Source of the DNA: Bacteroidota bacterium
GTDB taxonomy: Bacteria; Bacteroidota; Bacteroidia; Bacteroidales; F082
Reading direction: 5' to 3'
Assembly: GCA_014382445.1 (NCBI GenBank)
Contig: JACNJS010000034.1
Span: 1-64,000 of the forward strand
DNA: 64,000 nt
Part shown: piece after piece, positions 54,871 to 63,872 of the stretch
How the letters are laid out: every line of letters begins with the position of its first letter
How positions within the stretch are numbered: the first letter of the stretch is position 1
Translations under genes and position numbers: made by a program
The notes under the pieces: generated by a model
Databases searched by the model: none
The model's input: the letters and a program-made list of their open reading frames with translations, nothing else
What the model was told of the DNA's origin: nothing

Positions 54871-56232
54871 TTAAATCTTTTTGTTAAATGTTAATCTTTC
54901 TCCTTTAATGTTTTCAGTAAATACACCTTTATTATAAACTCGGTTCCCATTTACAAAAGTAGAAACAACTTTTGAACGGAAAACTTCGCCCGCCATTGGC
55001 GACCACCCGCATTTGTATAATATATTCTCAGTCTTAACAGTCCAGATATTATTCAAATCAACCAGCACCAAATCAGCTTTATATCCCGGCCGAATGAACC
55101 CGCGTTTATCAACATTAAATAATATGGCCGGATTGTGACACATTTTTTCGACAACCTTTTCAAGTGTTAACTTGCCGCGATGACAGAATTCCAACATGGC
55201 TATCAGCGAATGTTGTACCATAGGTCCTCCCGAAGGAGCTTTAAAATATGGTTTTTTCTTTTCTTCGATAGTGTGAGGGGCATGGTCAGTAGCAACCACA
55301 TCAATTTTATTGTTTAACACCGCTTCCAATAAAGCATTTTTATCGGAGGTTGCTTTTATTGCAGGGTTCCATTTAATAAAATTACCTTTTTCATTATAGT
55401 CTTCTTCCGAAAACCATAAGTGATGCACACAAACCTCGGCGGTGATTTTTTTTTCTTCCAGTGGCAACTCATTTTCAAAAAGGACCATCTCTTTTTCGGT
55501 TGAAAGATGGAGCACATGTAATCTTGTTCCGTATTTTTTTGCAAGGTTAACCGCTTTTGCAGATGATAAAAAACATGCTTCTGCAGACCTTATCTTGGGA
55601 TGAATATCAGTTGAGGCTTGCTCACCATATTTTTCAAAATAGTAAGCGTTGTTTCTCACTATTGATTCTTCATCTTCACAATGTACAGCTACTAATGTTG
55701 GTGCTGACGAAAATATGCCTGTTAATGCTTCATCACTATCAACCAGCATATTGCCTGTTGACGCACCCATGAATACTTTTATACCGCAAACATACTGGGG
55801 ATTGGTTTTAATAATCTCTTCAAGATTATCATTGGAGGCGCCCATGTAGAAGCTATAGTTAGCCAATGAAGTTATGGCAGCATGTTGATATTTTTCTTCA
55901 AGCAATTCCTGGGTTAAACAATTTGGAATTGTATTGGGCATATCCATAAAGCTGGTAATCCCTCCTGCTACAGCAGCTTTGCTTTCGGTGTAAATATCAC
56001 CTTTGTATGTAAGGCCAGGGTCGCGAAAATGAACCTGATCGTCGATTACTCCCGGTAAAAGATGTAATCCCATCGCATGAATTACATCATAGTTTTTATA
56101 ATCGGGGTTCAGACCTTCACGATATGCTACTATGCTTTCAATAATATTTCCATTCATGAAAACATCACCAACAAACGATAATCCCTCATTAACTATTGTT
56201 GCTCCGGAAATAACTTTTTTCTCAGAACTCAT
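54871..56232 (-). CDS. pyrC: Dihydroorotase
   Basis: A 453-residue amidohydrolase of the class I dihydroorotase type, third step of pyrimidine synthesis. Key regions are LLPGVIDDQVHFRDPG (61-73), FMDMPNT, CGIKVFMGAST with the carbamylated Lys at 152, the metal His residues in VAVHCED and LHVLHLS, and VATDHAPH. The first metal motif reads Q66-V-H68 rather than His-x-His, which I believe is usual in the Bacteroidota subfamily. Allantoinase is the main alternative but fits less well. It is in an operon with the mannosyltransferase gene upstream (59 bases) and the MORN lipoprotein downstream. Confidence 0.88.
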   Translation of the reverse strand: MSSEKKVISGATIVNEGLSFVGDVFMNGNIIESIVAYREGLNPDYKNYDVIHAMGLHLLPGVIDDQVHFRDPGLTYKGDIYTESKAAVAGGITSFMDMPNTIPNCLTQELLEEKYQHAAITSLANYSFYMGASNDNLEEIIKTNPQYVCGIKVFMGASTGNMLVDSDEALTGIFSSAPTLVAVHCEDEESIVRNNAYYFEKYGEQASTDIHPKIRSAEACFLSSAKAVNLAKKYGTRLHVLHLSTEKEMVLFENELPLEEKKITAEVCVHHLWFSEEDYNEKGNFIKWNPAIKATSDKNALLEAVLNNKIDVVATDHAPHTIEEKKKPYFKAPSGGPMVQHSLIAMLEFCHRGKLTLEKVVEKMCHNPAILFNVDKRGFIRPGYKADLVLVDLNNIWTVKTENILYKCGWSPMAGEVFRSKVVSTFVNGNRVYNKGVFTENIKGERLTFNKKI

Positions 56233-56291
56233 AATCTTTGTGTTTAATGTTTAATTAAATTCTCATTCTTTAGTGATGGGTTCTTCGTTGC

Positions 56292-57035
56292 TTAGAAAGT
56301 CTTGATAGGTTTAATTCGTCCCACTATATTTCTAAATCTTAAATCAAGTATTCCAAATATAGCTTCCGTAAAGATACTTTTATTCATTTTGGAAGTTCCT
56401 TCGGTACGATCAGTAAATATAATTGGTATTTCAACCACTTTAAAACCAAGTTTACAAGCAGTATATTTCATTTCAATTTGAAAGGCATAACCAACGAACT
56501 TAATGCTGTCGAGGTCTATAGTTTCAAGTACTTTCCTTGTCCAGCACATGAAGCCGGCTGTAGTATCCATTATTTTTAATCCGGTAACTACGCGTACATA
56601 CATTGATGCAAAATACGACATCAGAATTCTTCCCATAGGCCAGTTTACAACATTTACCCCTTTTATGTATCGCGAACCAATAACAGCATCTGCTCCTTCA
56701 ATTGCTGCTGAATTATAAAGTTTTAATAGATCATCCGGATTATGCGAAAAGTCGGCATCCATCTCAAAAATATATTCATATTCATGATCAAGGCCCCACT
56801 TAAAACCACTTATATATGCTGTACCAAGTCCTAGTTTCCCCTGTCTTTCCATAATAAACAGCCTGTTATTAAACTCTTCCATCAACCTGCGGACTATATC
56901 AGCTGTCCCATCGGGGCTATTATCTTCAACTACAAGTATATCAAACTCTTTTTCAAGACTAAATACCTTTCGGATAATTCGTTCAATATTTTCTTTCTCG
57001 TTATATGTTGGTATAATTACCAGGCTATCATTCAT
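56292..57035 (-). CDS. Polyprenol-phosphate mannosyltransferase (DPM1-like GT2)
   Basis: A 247-residue GT2 glycosyltransferase that moves a hexose (typically mannose from GDP-mannose) to a polyprenyl phosphate. The motifs are IIPTYNEKENIERII (7-21), VVEDNSPDGTADIV, EMDADFSHNPDDL (metal-binding DAD) and the acceptor region ADAVIGSRYIKGVNV. There is no C-terminal membrane domain, as in short DPM1 proteins, so it works at the inner face of the membrane. It is the first gene of a three-gene minus-strand set. Confidence 0.9.
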   Translation of the reverse strand: MNDSLVIIPTYNEKENIERIIRKVFSLEKEFDILVVEDNSPDGTADIVRRLMEEFNNRLFIMERQGKLGLGTAYISGFKWGLDHEYEYIFEMDADFSHNPDDLLKLYNSAAIEGADAVIGSRYIKGVNVVNWPMGRILMSYFASMYVRVVTGLKIMDTTAGFMCWTRKVLETIDLDSIKFVGYAFQIEMKYTACKLGFKVVEIPIIFTDRTEGTSKMNKSIFTEAIFGILDLRFRNIVGRIKPIKTF

Positions 57036-57124
57036 AGTGCAATAAAAATTTTAGCGAAAATAGTTTAAACTTTAAATATACAAGTGTATGATTAAACGAA
57101 TTTGTTTTGAGCTTAGTACATTGT

Positions 57125-57148
57125 CACCATTGTTGGTGTCCCACCAAC
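57125..57148. repeat. REP-like hairpin upstream of RAYT remnant
   Basis: GTTGGTG-TCC-CACCAAC (57132-57148) is a perfect 7-bp hairpin. An overlapping alternative, CACCA-TTGT-TGGTG (57125-57138), can form instead. The same GGTG/CACC arms recur three times downstream of the gene remnant. Confidence 0.7.
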
Positions 57149-57215
57149 TACCGATAAACTAAAACATGAACATTGAAAAGCTTACTTATTTGGCCTACAT
57201 TTGCGTTAATGATGC

Positions 57216-57732
57216 ATGGAACAAATGAAATATTTTTCTCAACGGCTAACAATCCTAAACTGGCATCCCCTTTTAAAAGATGATTTTTTTAAGGATATTC
57301 TAATTGGAAGCCTACAAACTTACTAATCAAAACCGTCTTACGGTATTTGCATTTGTAATCATGCTAAACCATTTACACATTATTTGGGCTGAGAACAAAA
57401 ATATTCGAAAAGAATCAGCGAAAGCATCATTTTTCAAATTTACTGCACATCAATTTCTGAAAACATTGAAGATTGAAGATCAATCTCTTTTGAAATTATT
57501 TCTAGTTAATAAATCAGATAGGAAATATCAGTTTTGGCAAAGAAATACTTTGGATATCGAAATTTTATCTGATAATATGTTTGATCAAAAACTAAATTAT
57601 TTGCACAACAACCCATTGCAAATGCAATGGCAACTTGTTAACGATCCAATTAAATATAGGTATTCATCTGCCTCATATTATGAAAAAAATGTTGATGAAT
57701 TTGGTATTTTAACTGATTATTATCTTGCTTAA
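57216..57732 (+). pseudogene. Frameshifted RAYT (IS200-like HUH transposase)
   Basis: Two overlapping frames together make one REP-associated tyrosine transposase of about 170 residues. Frame 1 (57216-57326) reads SQRLTILNWHPLLKDDFFKDILIGSLQ then stops; frame 2 continues from about 57312 with LTNQNRLTVFAFVIMLNHLHIIW (HUH variant N-H-L-H), then FWQRNTLD and LNYLHNNPLQMQW containing the catalytic Tyr. One extra base (or two missing) near 57312-57323 breaks the gene, and no start codon suits frame 2 on its own. REP-like hairpins flank it. If sequencing error caused the shift, the gene would be intact. Confidence 0.8.
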
Positions 57733-57761
57733 AAAATTTCAGATGTGTCCATTCGAATATT

Positions 57762-57837
57762 GGTGATGACACCGTGTTTTGTTGTTGGTGATGACACCAA
57801 CAAGGGACGTGGGTTTTATCTGACACCAATAATGGTG
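57762..57837. repeat. Three REP-like hairpins downstream of RAYT remnant
   Basis: GGTG-ATGA-CACC (57762-57773), GTTGGTG-ATGA-CACCAAC (57784-57801) and CACCA-ATAA-TGGTG (57824-57837) lie in a row within 76 bases. The first two share the ATGA loop. They match the arms of the upstream hairpin, as expected for the REP family served by this RAYT. Confidence 0.75.
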
Positions 57838-57994
57838 GGGTTACGCCTTTGCGATGACGATCCCGATAACTATCTGGAGAGGAGACTGTCTGCCGACAAA
57901 GGAAGGGAATCTCTATATGCCACTTTACAATTGACTTAACATTAGTTCATGTCGCAGCACTGGTACCTGTAATAGCAATACTCGGACTTAGGTA

Positions 57995-60736
57995 TTACTC
58001 CCAAACAGGCACTACACATTCTGAACTCAGGTTTTCCATTAGCGAATCAAACTTTATAAGGCTTTGCTGCATTATTATGGAATTATCATCATGACATGTT
58101 AAGCATGCTCCAACCGTAAGTATCTTTTGCTGCTCATTAATACTGAAAGGCACTACATTTGTCCGGGTAGATACAACCTCTCCAGCCCTGTCATCCAAAA
58201 AACCAATCCACGCATCTTCAGGTAGATTATCATGAGGATTATTCCGGTAGTGTGAATCGTAATTCCATGTGCCTTTCCCGTTTTTTATCCTGCTATTTAT
58301 CGGGATAAATTTCAGATCACCCTTCCCATAACCAAGCGCAACAGGATTATTATGACACGACTTACAACTACGTCCTTCACTTGAAGTTGTGTGCGGTGCA
58401 GATGGGGCAAACAAGCGACGAAAAATCAAAGAATCGTGAATATCCTTCGAAAAACTGCCTACATCAATTGTTAGCACCATGCCGGGAACTACAGGAATTA
58501 TTTCTTTTTCATCATTATTAATTCGTACCCCCAATGCCGGCAAATGTGCATTATATTCACCAACGTACTCAACCCAGCTACCTTGTTTTTCTCTATTTGT
58601 CAACATATTATAACCAGGCTCCTTTGCATCATATTCATTATGACAACCTATGCAACTTGGTGCCCATGCACTATGACATGAAGAACAACTTAGTTTATCA
58701 TGAGAAGTACCTGCAGTACAAATTTCAGCAGGCTTACTCATCGCAAAAATCTTTTTAGTGTTTTTTGAAATCATAAAGGCTGTATCGTCTTCAAAATATG
58801 TATTGATTAGTGGTCGGCACTGCTTTTCTGTTACAAGGTATTTTTTATTGCTGAAATCATCAAAGCGTAACGATGTTATAATAGCCGATTCATAATCAAG
58901 ATTTTTGTAATTAATTGTTTGTGGTTCAGATAACAGATGGCAATCTTTGCAATCAATATTTACCTGATTTTCTTCGTGTGAGTAAAAATTGCCGTCGCCC
59001 ATTAACTCATATGAATTATGGCAATCAATACAGTCGAGTCCAAGTGTGTGATGTACATCCTCTTTAACAAACGTAAAAACACGGGTATCTTCAACAAGCC
59101 TGTATAGTTTATTGTCGGACATACTATCGACATTAATTGTGGTTTCGTGCCAGCCTTCATAATTGGTTGATATTCTTCCCGAACGGCTATGACAGCCAAA
59201 ACAATGATCGTTAGTAACTTTCAGGCTAATTGAAGAATGGTGATATAAATATGACGTATCATCAGCATATTCCTGATTTTTTTGCCAACTGGTCAGAGCT
59301 TTTCCTTCATAATTTAAATGACATGCCAAACATCCTCCACCCCTGCTTTTTTCAGTAATGGGGCCAGTTTCGGTTTTGGGGTTTCCTAAATGACAACGCA
59401 CACATAAATTTTTCAGATGTTCATCGGCGGCACTATTCCCAAGGTGATGAATGTTGGTCAATAGATCAGGTTTATCAAATTCATTAAAAACAAATTTGTC
59501 AACACTTATCATTCCGCTAAGGGTTGCCATCAAAACTGTTTCTATGCGTTGCGTAATATCAGGATGGCAATTAGTTGAGCCACAGCTACTGGTTGCATTG
59601 TCAAGATTGCCGGGAAAAAACTCCACGCCCTTATGTGATGTTTCCTTGTTAAGCGTAAATGGGTTGCCTCCATGACATGAATAGCAACCAAGGGCCTCGG
59701 GATTATGTGAAGGTGTAAACCCATCCATTTCATCATGACAAATTACACAACTCTCTTTTCTTCCCATTACTAATAGTGCTTTGGCAGCATCTTCAATTGG
59801 AATATCAGTATCAAAAAAAGAAACCGGAACAACCTTAAATGGGTTATGTATATAGTGAGAATAGTTTTTCTCCCATGGCCAAATCAGTCGCCATTCAGGT
59901 CCTCTAAAAAAGTATCCTGTAAGTGTAAGAAATAAATAGAAAATAGTTAGTATCAACAAGCCTCTTTTAGGAAGCCAGCCATTATTATTACTGTATGGAA
60001 CCAGGAAGATAAGACCCAAAAAACCAACTACAAGTACAAAAGATAATTGGGGAATTGTTAACCAGTGAAGCAATTCCTGAAGACCCACAAAATACCATGG
60101 GCCTTTAATAACAGTATTAAAATTGTCGTGCAAAGGGGCTGTGAAAAAGAAACTGATCATTAAAACCAAAACTATTACAGGAACTAATTCTTTTAGTTTA
60201 GGCCAAATAATGCGTGCATGTTCCATAATGATGATTACTATGAATATGGTAAACGTGGCAATATGGTGCACATAAATCTGTTGAAGGTTTTCGGAAGTGC
60301 CAGTTAGTGAATAAGCTAAAATTGAACCGATTAATGGTAAACCGCCAATAAGGTTTTTTAAAATTCGATGTGCCTGAATAGAATTTGCATCACCTACCAG
60401 AAGAAAACCCGTTAACATTGCCAGAAAAATTACTAGTACCCCAATACTTAGTCTGATCCATATTCCTTTTTTTAACCTTACATTTTCTACTCTGGTAGTA
60501 TGATCCCAGATGTGGATTAAAATAAAAAACAGAAATAATTGAGCACTCCAGTAATGAATGTTACGAATCAATGCTGCTGCAGGATTGATAATCACAAATG
60601 TACTTATTGATTCATACGGCAAATCCACATTATAAGGAATTGCCAAAAAAATGCCGGAAATAATACAAACCATGAAAAGTGCCAGGCTTATTCGGCCGTA
60701 AGTTGTGCTTTTCAATATTTTATTTAAAATTTTCAA
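57995..60736 (-). CDS. Cytochrome b fused to multihaem cytochrome c
   Basis: A 913-residue fusion. Residues ~1-275 are a cytochrome b/b6-type domain with about eight helices and the haem b ligands H61 and H75 (NIHYW, LIHIW) and H158 and H173 (VHHIA, MEHAR); spacings 14 and 15 are as in b6. A quinol-site-like KGPWYFVGLQELLHW is at about 211-225. After a helix at ~257-276 the chain continues as a periplasmic domain with eleven CxxCH motifs and one CGSTNCH (CX4CH), 12 in all. With the Rieske protein encoded just upstream it resembles a quinol-cytochrome c reductase whose c subunit is replaced by a haem wire. Confidence 0.88.
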   Translation of the reverse strand: MKILNKILKSTTYGRISLALFMVCIISGIFLAIPYNVDLPYESISTFVIINPAAALIRNIHYWSAQLFLFFILIHIWDHTTRVENVRLKKGIWIRLSIGVLVIFLAMLTGFLLVGDANSIQAHRILKNLIGGLPLIGSILAYSLTGTSENLQQIYVHHIATFTIFIVIIIMEHARIIWPKLKELVPVIVLVLMISFFFTAPLHDNFNTVIKGPWYFVGLQELLHWLTIPQLSFVLVVGFLGLIFLVPYSNNNGWLPKRGLLILTIFYLFLTLTGYFFRGPEWRLIWPWEKNYSHYIHNPFKVVPVSFFDTDIPIEDAAKALLVMGRKESCVICHDEMDGFTPSHNPEALGCYSCHGGNPFTLNKETSHKGVEFFPGNLDNATSSCGSTNCHPDITQRIETVLMATLSGMISVDKFVFNEFDKPDLLTNIHHLGNSAADEHLKNLCVRCHLGNPKTETGPITEKSRGGGCLACHLNYEGKALTSWQKNQEYADDTSYLYHHSSISLKVTNDHCFGCHSRSGRISTNYEGWHETTINVDSMSDNKLYRLVEDTRVFTFVKEDVHHTLGLDCIDCHNSYELMGDGNFYSHEENQVNIDCKDCHLLSEPQTINYKNLDYESAIITSLRFDDFSNKKYLVTEKQCRPLINTYFEDDTAFMISKNTKKIFAMSKPAEICTAGTSHDKLSCSSCHSAWAPSCIGCHNEYDAKEPGYNMLTNREKQGSWVEYVGEYNAHLPALGVRINNDEKEIIPVVPGMVLTIDVGSFSKDIHDSLIFRRLFAPSAPHTTSSEGRSCKSCHNNPVALGYGKGDLKFIPINSRIKNGKGTWNYDSHYRNNPHDNLPEDAWIGFLDDRAGEVVSTRTNVVPFSINEQQKILTVGACLTCHDDNSIIMQQSLIKFDSLMENLSSECVVPVWE

Positions 60737-60741
60737 TTTTA

Positions 60742-61140
60742 TTAAATCTCAACAGTAATCATGTTATTAATCTTATCAATACTAAAAACAGGCTTTTTAA
60801 GTGCATTAATAGCGGGGCCTGTTAGCACTTCTCCATCAAGATTAAATGAAGAACCGTGGCATGGGCAAATCAGTTTTCCTTCCTCTAGTTTCGAAATACT
60901 ACATCCAAGATGCGGGCATAAATTTGACAGCACGTAGGATTCATCATCTTTTTGTATGAGAATGAAATCATCGAAGAAAGTTACATTACCCGGCTGGTCG
61001 GTTGAAACAGAAATCTTCTTTTTAACTGATTGCATTTGCTGTGTGCTGATTAGCATTTTCCATAAACCAAGCCCTGCTGCTGTAATTACAACACTTGCAG
61101 ATTTTAAAAAATAACGCCGGTTATGTTTTTTCTGCATCAC
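60742..61140 (-). CDS. Rieske [2Fe-2S] protein
   Basis: A 132-residue Rieske protein. The N-terminus has a twin-arginine-like motif (NRRYFLKSASVVITAAGLGLW) that should serve as export signal and membrane anchor. The cluster motifs are C75-P-H77-LG-C80 and C92-P-C94-H95-GS, giving ligands C75, H77, C92 and H95 and the disulfide C80-C94. It accepts electrons from quinol at the cytochrome b encoded 5 bases downstream. It is the first gene of this two-gene unit. Confidence 0.93.
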   Translation of the reverse strand: MMQKKHNRRYFLKSASVVITAAGLGLWKMLISTQQMQSVKKKISVSTDQPGNVTFFDDFILIQKDDESYVLSNLCPHLGCSISKLEEGKLICPCHGSSFNLDGEVLTGPAINALKKPVFSIDKINNMITVEI

Positions 61141-61289
61141 TTTTAATAAAATAATGCGCTAAAATACCAATTTGAAGGTTATAGGTATTTGTTATTTGTA
61201 GGATATTGCAAAGAAACTAAACCGCTATTGACTAAAAGTACCATAGGTTTATTGCACGAATGAAATTCGTTTTGAGATTACATAATAAG

Positions 61290-61332
61290 GGACAGAAGCC
61301 AGAAGTTAGAAGTCAGAAGTTGTTACTTCCGA
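61290..61332. repeat. Dispersed AGAAGTTAGAAGTCAGAAG repeat
   Basis: A degenerate 7- to 8-base tandem (CAGAAGT, TAGAAGT) ending in a GTTACTTCCGACTT inverted echo. It is related to the run at 52606-52660. Confidence 0.45.
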
Positions 61333-61387
61333 CTTGAAACAATGAAATTTACAGCAACTGAAAGTCTTGCACTAAAAGTGCATAACT

Positions 61388-61419
61388 GCCTGCCGGTTTA
61401 CCCGCCGAAGGAGGGCAGG
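61388..61419. repeat. G+C-rich palindromic element
   Basis: CCTGCC and GGCAGG arms enclose GGTTTACCCGCCGAAGGA-type sequence in otherwise AT-rich DNA. This looks like a copy of a REP- or MITE-like element, but differs from both RAYT-linked palindromes. Confidence 0.45.
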
Positions 61420-61840
61420 GAGGGTACTAACTAACGAATGTGACCAATAACCGGTCAGCCGGGCTGGCAAATCCTCATCAATCCTTCCGAATCAACAACT
61501 ATGAAAGTTTAGTATTGAATTAATCAAATCTTTGCTTCAATGCTAAGTAGGGCAGGATAATATCTAAATTAAGTGTACCTTTTACTACAGAGACCTTTCT
61601 TAAAAAAATATTGACTGCTGTAATATACATCACATGGTGAAATTTGTAAGTTATGTGTCTTCGGTTTTACTATTCAAATGTGCAAAAAATTCAAATCTTT
61701 CAGCAGACTGGAATGTAATTAGTTATGATTTTTGAGTAGCATCGTTTTGACTTATACCAATCGTTTTTTTGCCTTTTCTCCATGAACTTAAATAATTAGG
61801 CTTTTGCAAAACATCTTCACGCACTTCATAGTAGGAAAAT

Positions 61841-61872
61841 TAACACCTGTTGAATAATTCACCAGGTGTTTA
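61841..61872. terminator. Hairpin AACACCTG...CAGGTGTT, possible terminator
   Basis: Perfect 8-bp arms around a 12- to 14-base loop, followed by TTAAATAAT on the plus strand. The T-run is weak and no gene ends nearby, so its role is unclear. Confidence 0.35.
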
Positions 61873-62131
61873 AATAATCTACACTGCTTTACATCGCTTG
61901 GTTAGCAGTACTTTATATACCATGTCCGTATATAGTGTTTAATTACTCAACACTACATGCTGTATATTTCTTAAATATTCAATACGTAAACGGCCTGAAT
62001 ATCTGCATGTTGAGCCACGTTTTTTTTCTTTGGCATTGTTGTTGAATAAGATAAATTGTGTTTAAAAATCAAACAAAGAAAAACATGTTCGTTGAATTAA
62101 TTTATAAAAAACTACCTTAAATCTAACTACA

Positions 62132-63820
62132 ATGAAAAATACAATCCTATTATTCAGCGTTTTATTATTACTGAATTGCGTTACTGCAAACAGTAAGGAG
62201 AATGTTAAATACAATCATTCTCAAAAGAGTTCAATAAGTGTTTATTGCACTCAGGATTTATATAATCTCACAACAAAATTGGCCAGTGAATATTATAGCA
62301 TAAATCCCGATTTGAAAATTGAGGTTATTAATGTTTCGGAGTCAACTATCGCGAAAACTGCAAATACAGGCAAACGTTTACGCTTTATTTCTAATGAATT
62401 ATATCCAACTTTGAGTGATGAGTCATTATGGAAAATAGTAGTAGGTCGTGATGTTATAGTGCCAATTATTAATTCAAAGAATCCATTTCTAGATAAAATT
62501 TACCAGCAAGGGATTTCCACAGAAGAGTTTGCGCAGATTTTCGAAAATCCTGAAATACAACATTGGGGAACACTCTTAAAAAATAGTCAAAATGAACATG
62601 TTAACTACTATATGATTGATGATGAATCAATAAATTCAGTAGTGGCGAATTTTTTGAACGTAAATCAAATTACGTTTGATGGAATTAAAGTAGAAAATGA
62701 GAAAGAATTAATCTCTTCAATTCAAAAGGACCCTTATGCACTTGGGTTTTGCAAAATGATAAACATTATTGATTTTAGTGATTATAGTATTGTTGAGAAT
62801 ATTAAATTATTACCTATAGATAGAAATAAGAATGGAAATCTTGATCATATAGAAAGTATATATGATGATTTGAATGCATTGTCTCGAGGAGTATGGATAG
62901 GAAAATATCCACCTACATTATTTAATAATATTTATGCTATATCTTCTGTACAACCAACGGATGAAATTGAAGTGGAGTTCTTAAAATGGGTTCTCACAGA
63001 TGGACAGCAATTCCTAAATCCTACCGGATATTCTGAACTAGTATATAGCGAAAGACAAAGGAAATTAGATATCTTGTTATATAATGAAATTGATGTAATT
63101 ACTGCAAAAGAAGATTATGCAGTCTCAAAATTATTGATTATAATTTCAATGGCATTTATAGTGACTGTTTTCATAGTAACAGTTACAGTTCGGCACAAAA
63201 AAAGTAAAAGATACGCAGTTCAGAATGCATCTTCTATTTATCCACTTGTTTTTGATGAAAATTCAGTTGAAGTCCCAAAAGGACTTTATTTTGATAAAAC
63301 TCATACTTGGGCTTTTATGGAAAAGAATGGAGTTGTAAGAATCGGAATTGATGATTTTCTTCAGCATATTACCGGACCTCTTACTAACATAAAGATGGAA
63401 AATCCAGGAAAGAAGATAAAAAAGGGTGAGCAACTACTTTCTATTATACATAAGGGGAAACAATTACATGTGAATGCCCCGATATCTGGAACTATTAAGG
63501 CACAAAACGAAATACTTAAGGGAAATTCATCTTTAATAAATTCTTCACCGTATTCCGATGGCTGGGTTTATACGATAGAACCAACAAATTGGTTAAGAGA
63601 AATTCGGTTTTTAAGCATGGAAAAAAAATATAAAGAATGGTTAAAAAGTGAATTTTCAAGGTTAAAAGATTTTCTGGCAATTACTTTAAAGCCCAATAAT
63701 GTTGAATATGCTTATAGTGTACTTCAGGATGGCGGAGAATTAAAAGATGGTATTCTGGCTGATCTTGGACCAGAAGTTTGGGAAGATTTTCAAACAAATT
63801 TTATTGACACATCAAAATAA
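62132..63820 (+). CDS. Periplasmic-binding-like domain fused to GcvH-like domain
   Basis: A 562-residue protein. A signal peptide or lipoprotein-like signal (LLLLNC, Cys16) precedes a PstS-like substrate-binding fold (about 30-310, SSISVYCTQDLYNLTTKLASEYYS, FLNPTGYSELVYSE), one membrane helix (333-353) and a cytoplasmic domain like glycine-cleavage H protein (about 377-487, VPKGLYFDKTHTWAFMEKNGVVRIGIDDF, ending SSPYSDGWVYTIEPTNW). The lipoyl-lysine position is blurred: the hairpin reads HKGKQLHVNAPISG instead of ESVKA. The tail (490-562) is helical. It is 52 bases before a Tat-signal gene, so it probably opens a respiratory Fe-S operon. Confidence 0.82.
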   Translation: MKNTILLFSVLLLLNCVTANSKENVKYNHSQKSSISVYCTQDLYNLTTKLASEYYSINPDLKIEVINVSESTIAKTANTGKRLRFISNELYPTLSDESLWKIVVGRDVIVPIINSKNPFLDKIYQQGISTEEFAQIFENPEIQHWGTLLKNSQNEHVNYYMIDDESINSVVANFLNVNQITFDGIKVENEKELISSIQKDPYALGFCKMINIIDFSDYSIVENIKLLPIDRNKNGNLDHIESIYDDLNALSRGVWIGKYPPTLFNNIYAISSVQPTDEIEVEFLKWVLTDGQQFLNPTGYSELVYSERQRKLDILLYNEIDVITAKEDYAVSKLLIIISMAFIVTVFIVTVTVRHKKSKRYAVQNASSIYPLVFDENSVEVPKGLYFDKTHTWAFMEKNGVVRIGIDDFLQHITGPLTNIKMENPGKKIKKGEQLLSIIHKGKQLHVNAPISGTIKAQNEILKGNSSLINSSPYSDGWVYTIEPTNWLREIRFLSMEKKYKEWLKSEFSRLKDFLAITLKPNNVEYAYSVLQDGGELKDGILADLGPEVWEDFQTNFIDTSK

Positions 63821-63872
63821 ATAACCCAATTAAACAACGACTTTTTTTTATTAATAACTAAAATCAGAAATT

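Larger units (their letters stand above)
61141..62131. other. Repeat-rich gene-free patch
   Basis: About 1 kb between divergent operons without a credible gene. It holds the purine-rich repeat (61290-61332), a G+C-rich palindromic segment (61388-61419) and a hairpin (61841-61872), otherwise AT-rich sequence with stops in all frames. Confidence 0.6.

Noticed and set aside
57745-57939. Open frame of 64 codons after the RAYT remnant
   Set aside because: Its codons run through the REP-like hairpins and show no protein-like pattern; most likely chance in repeat DNA.
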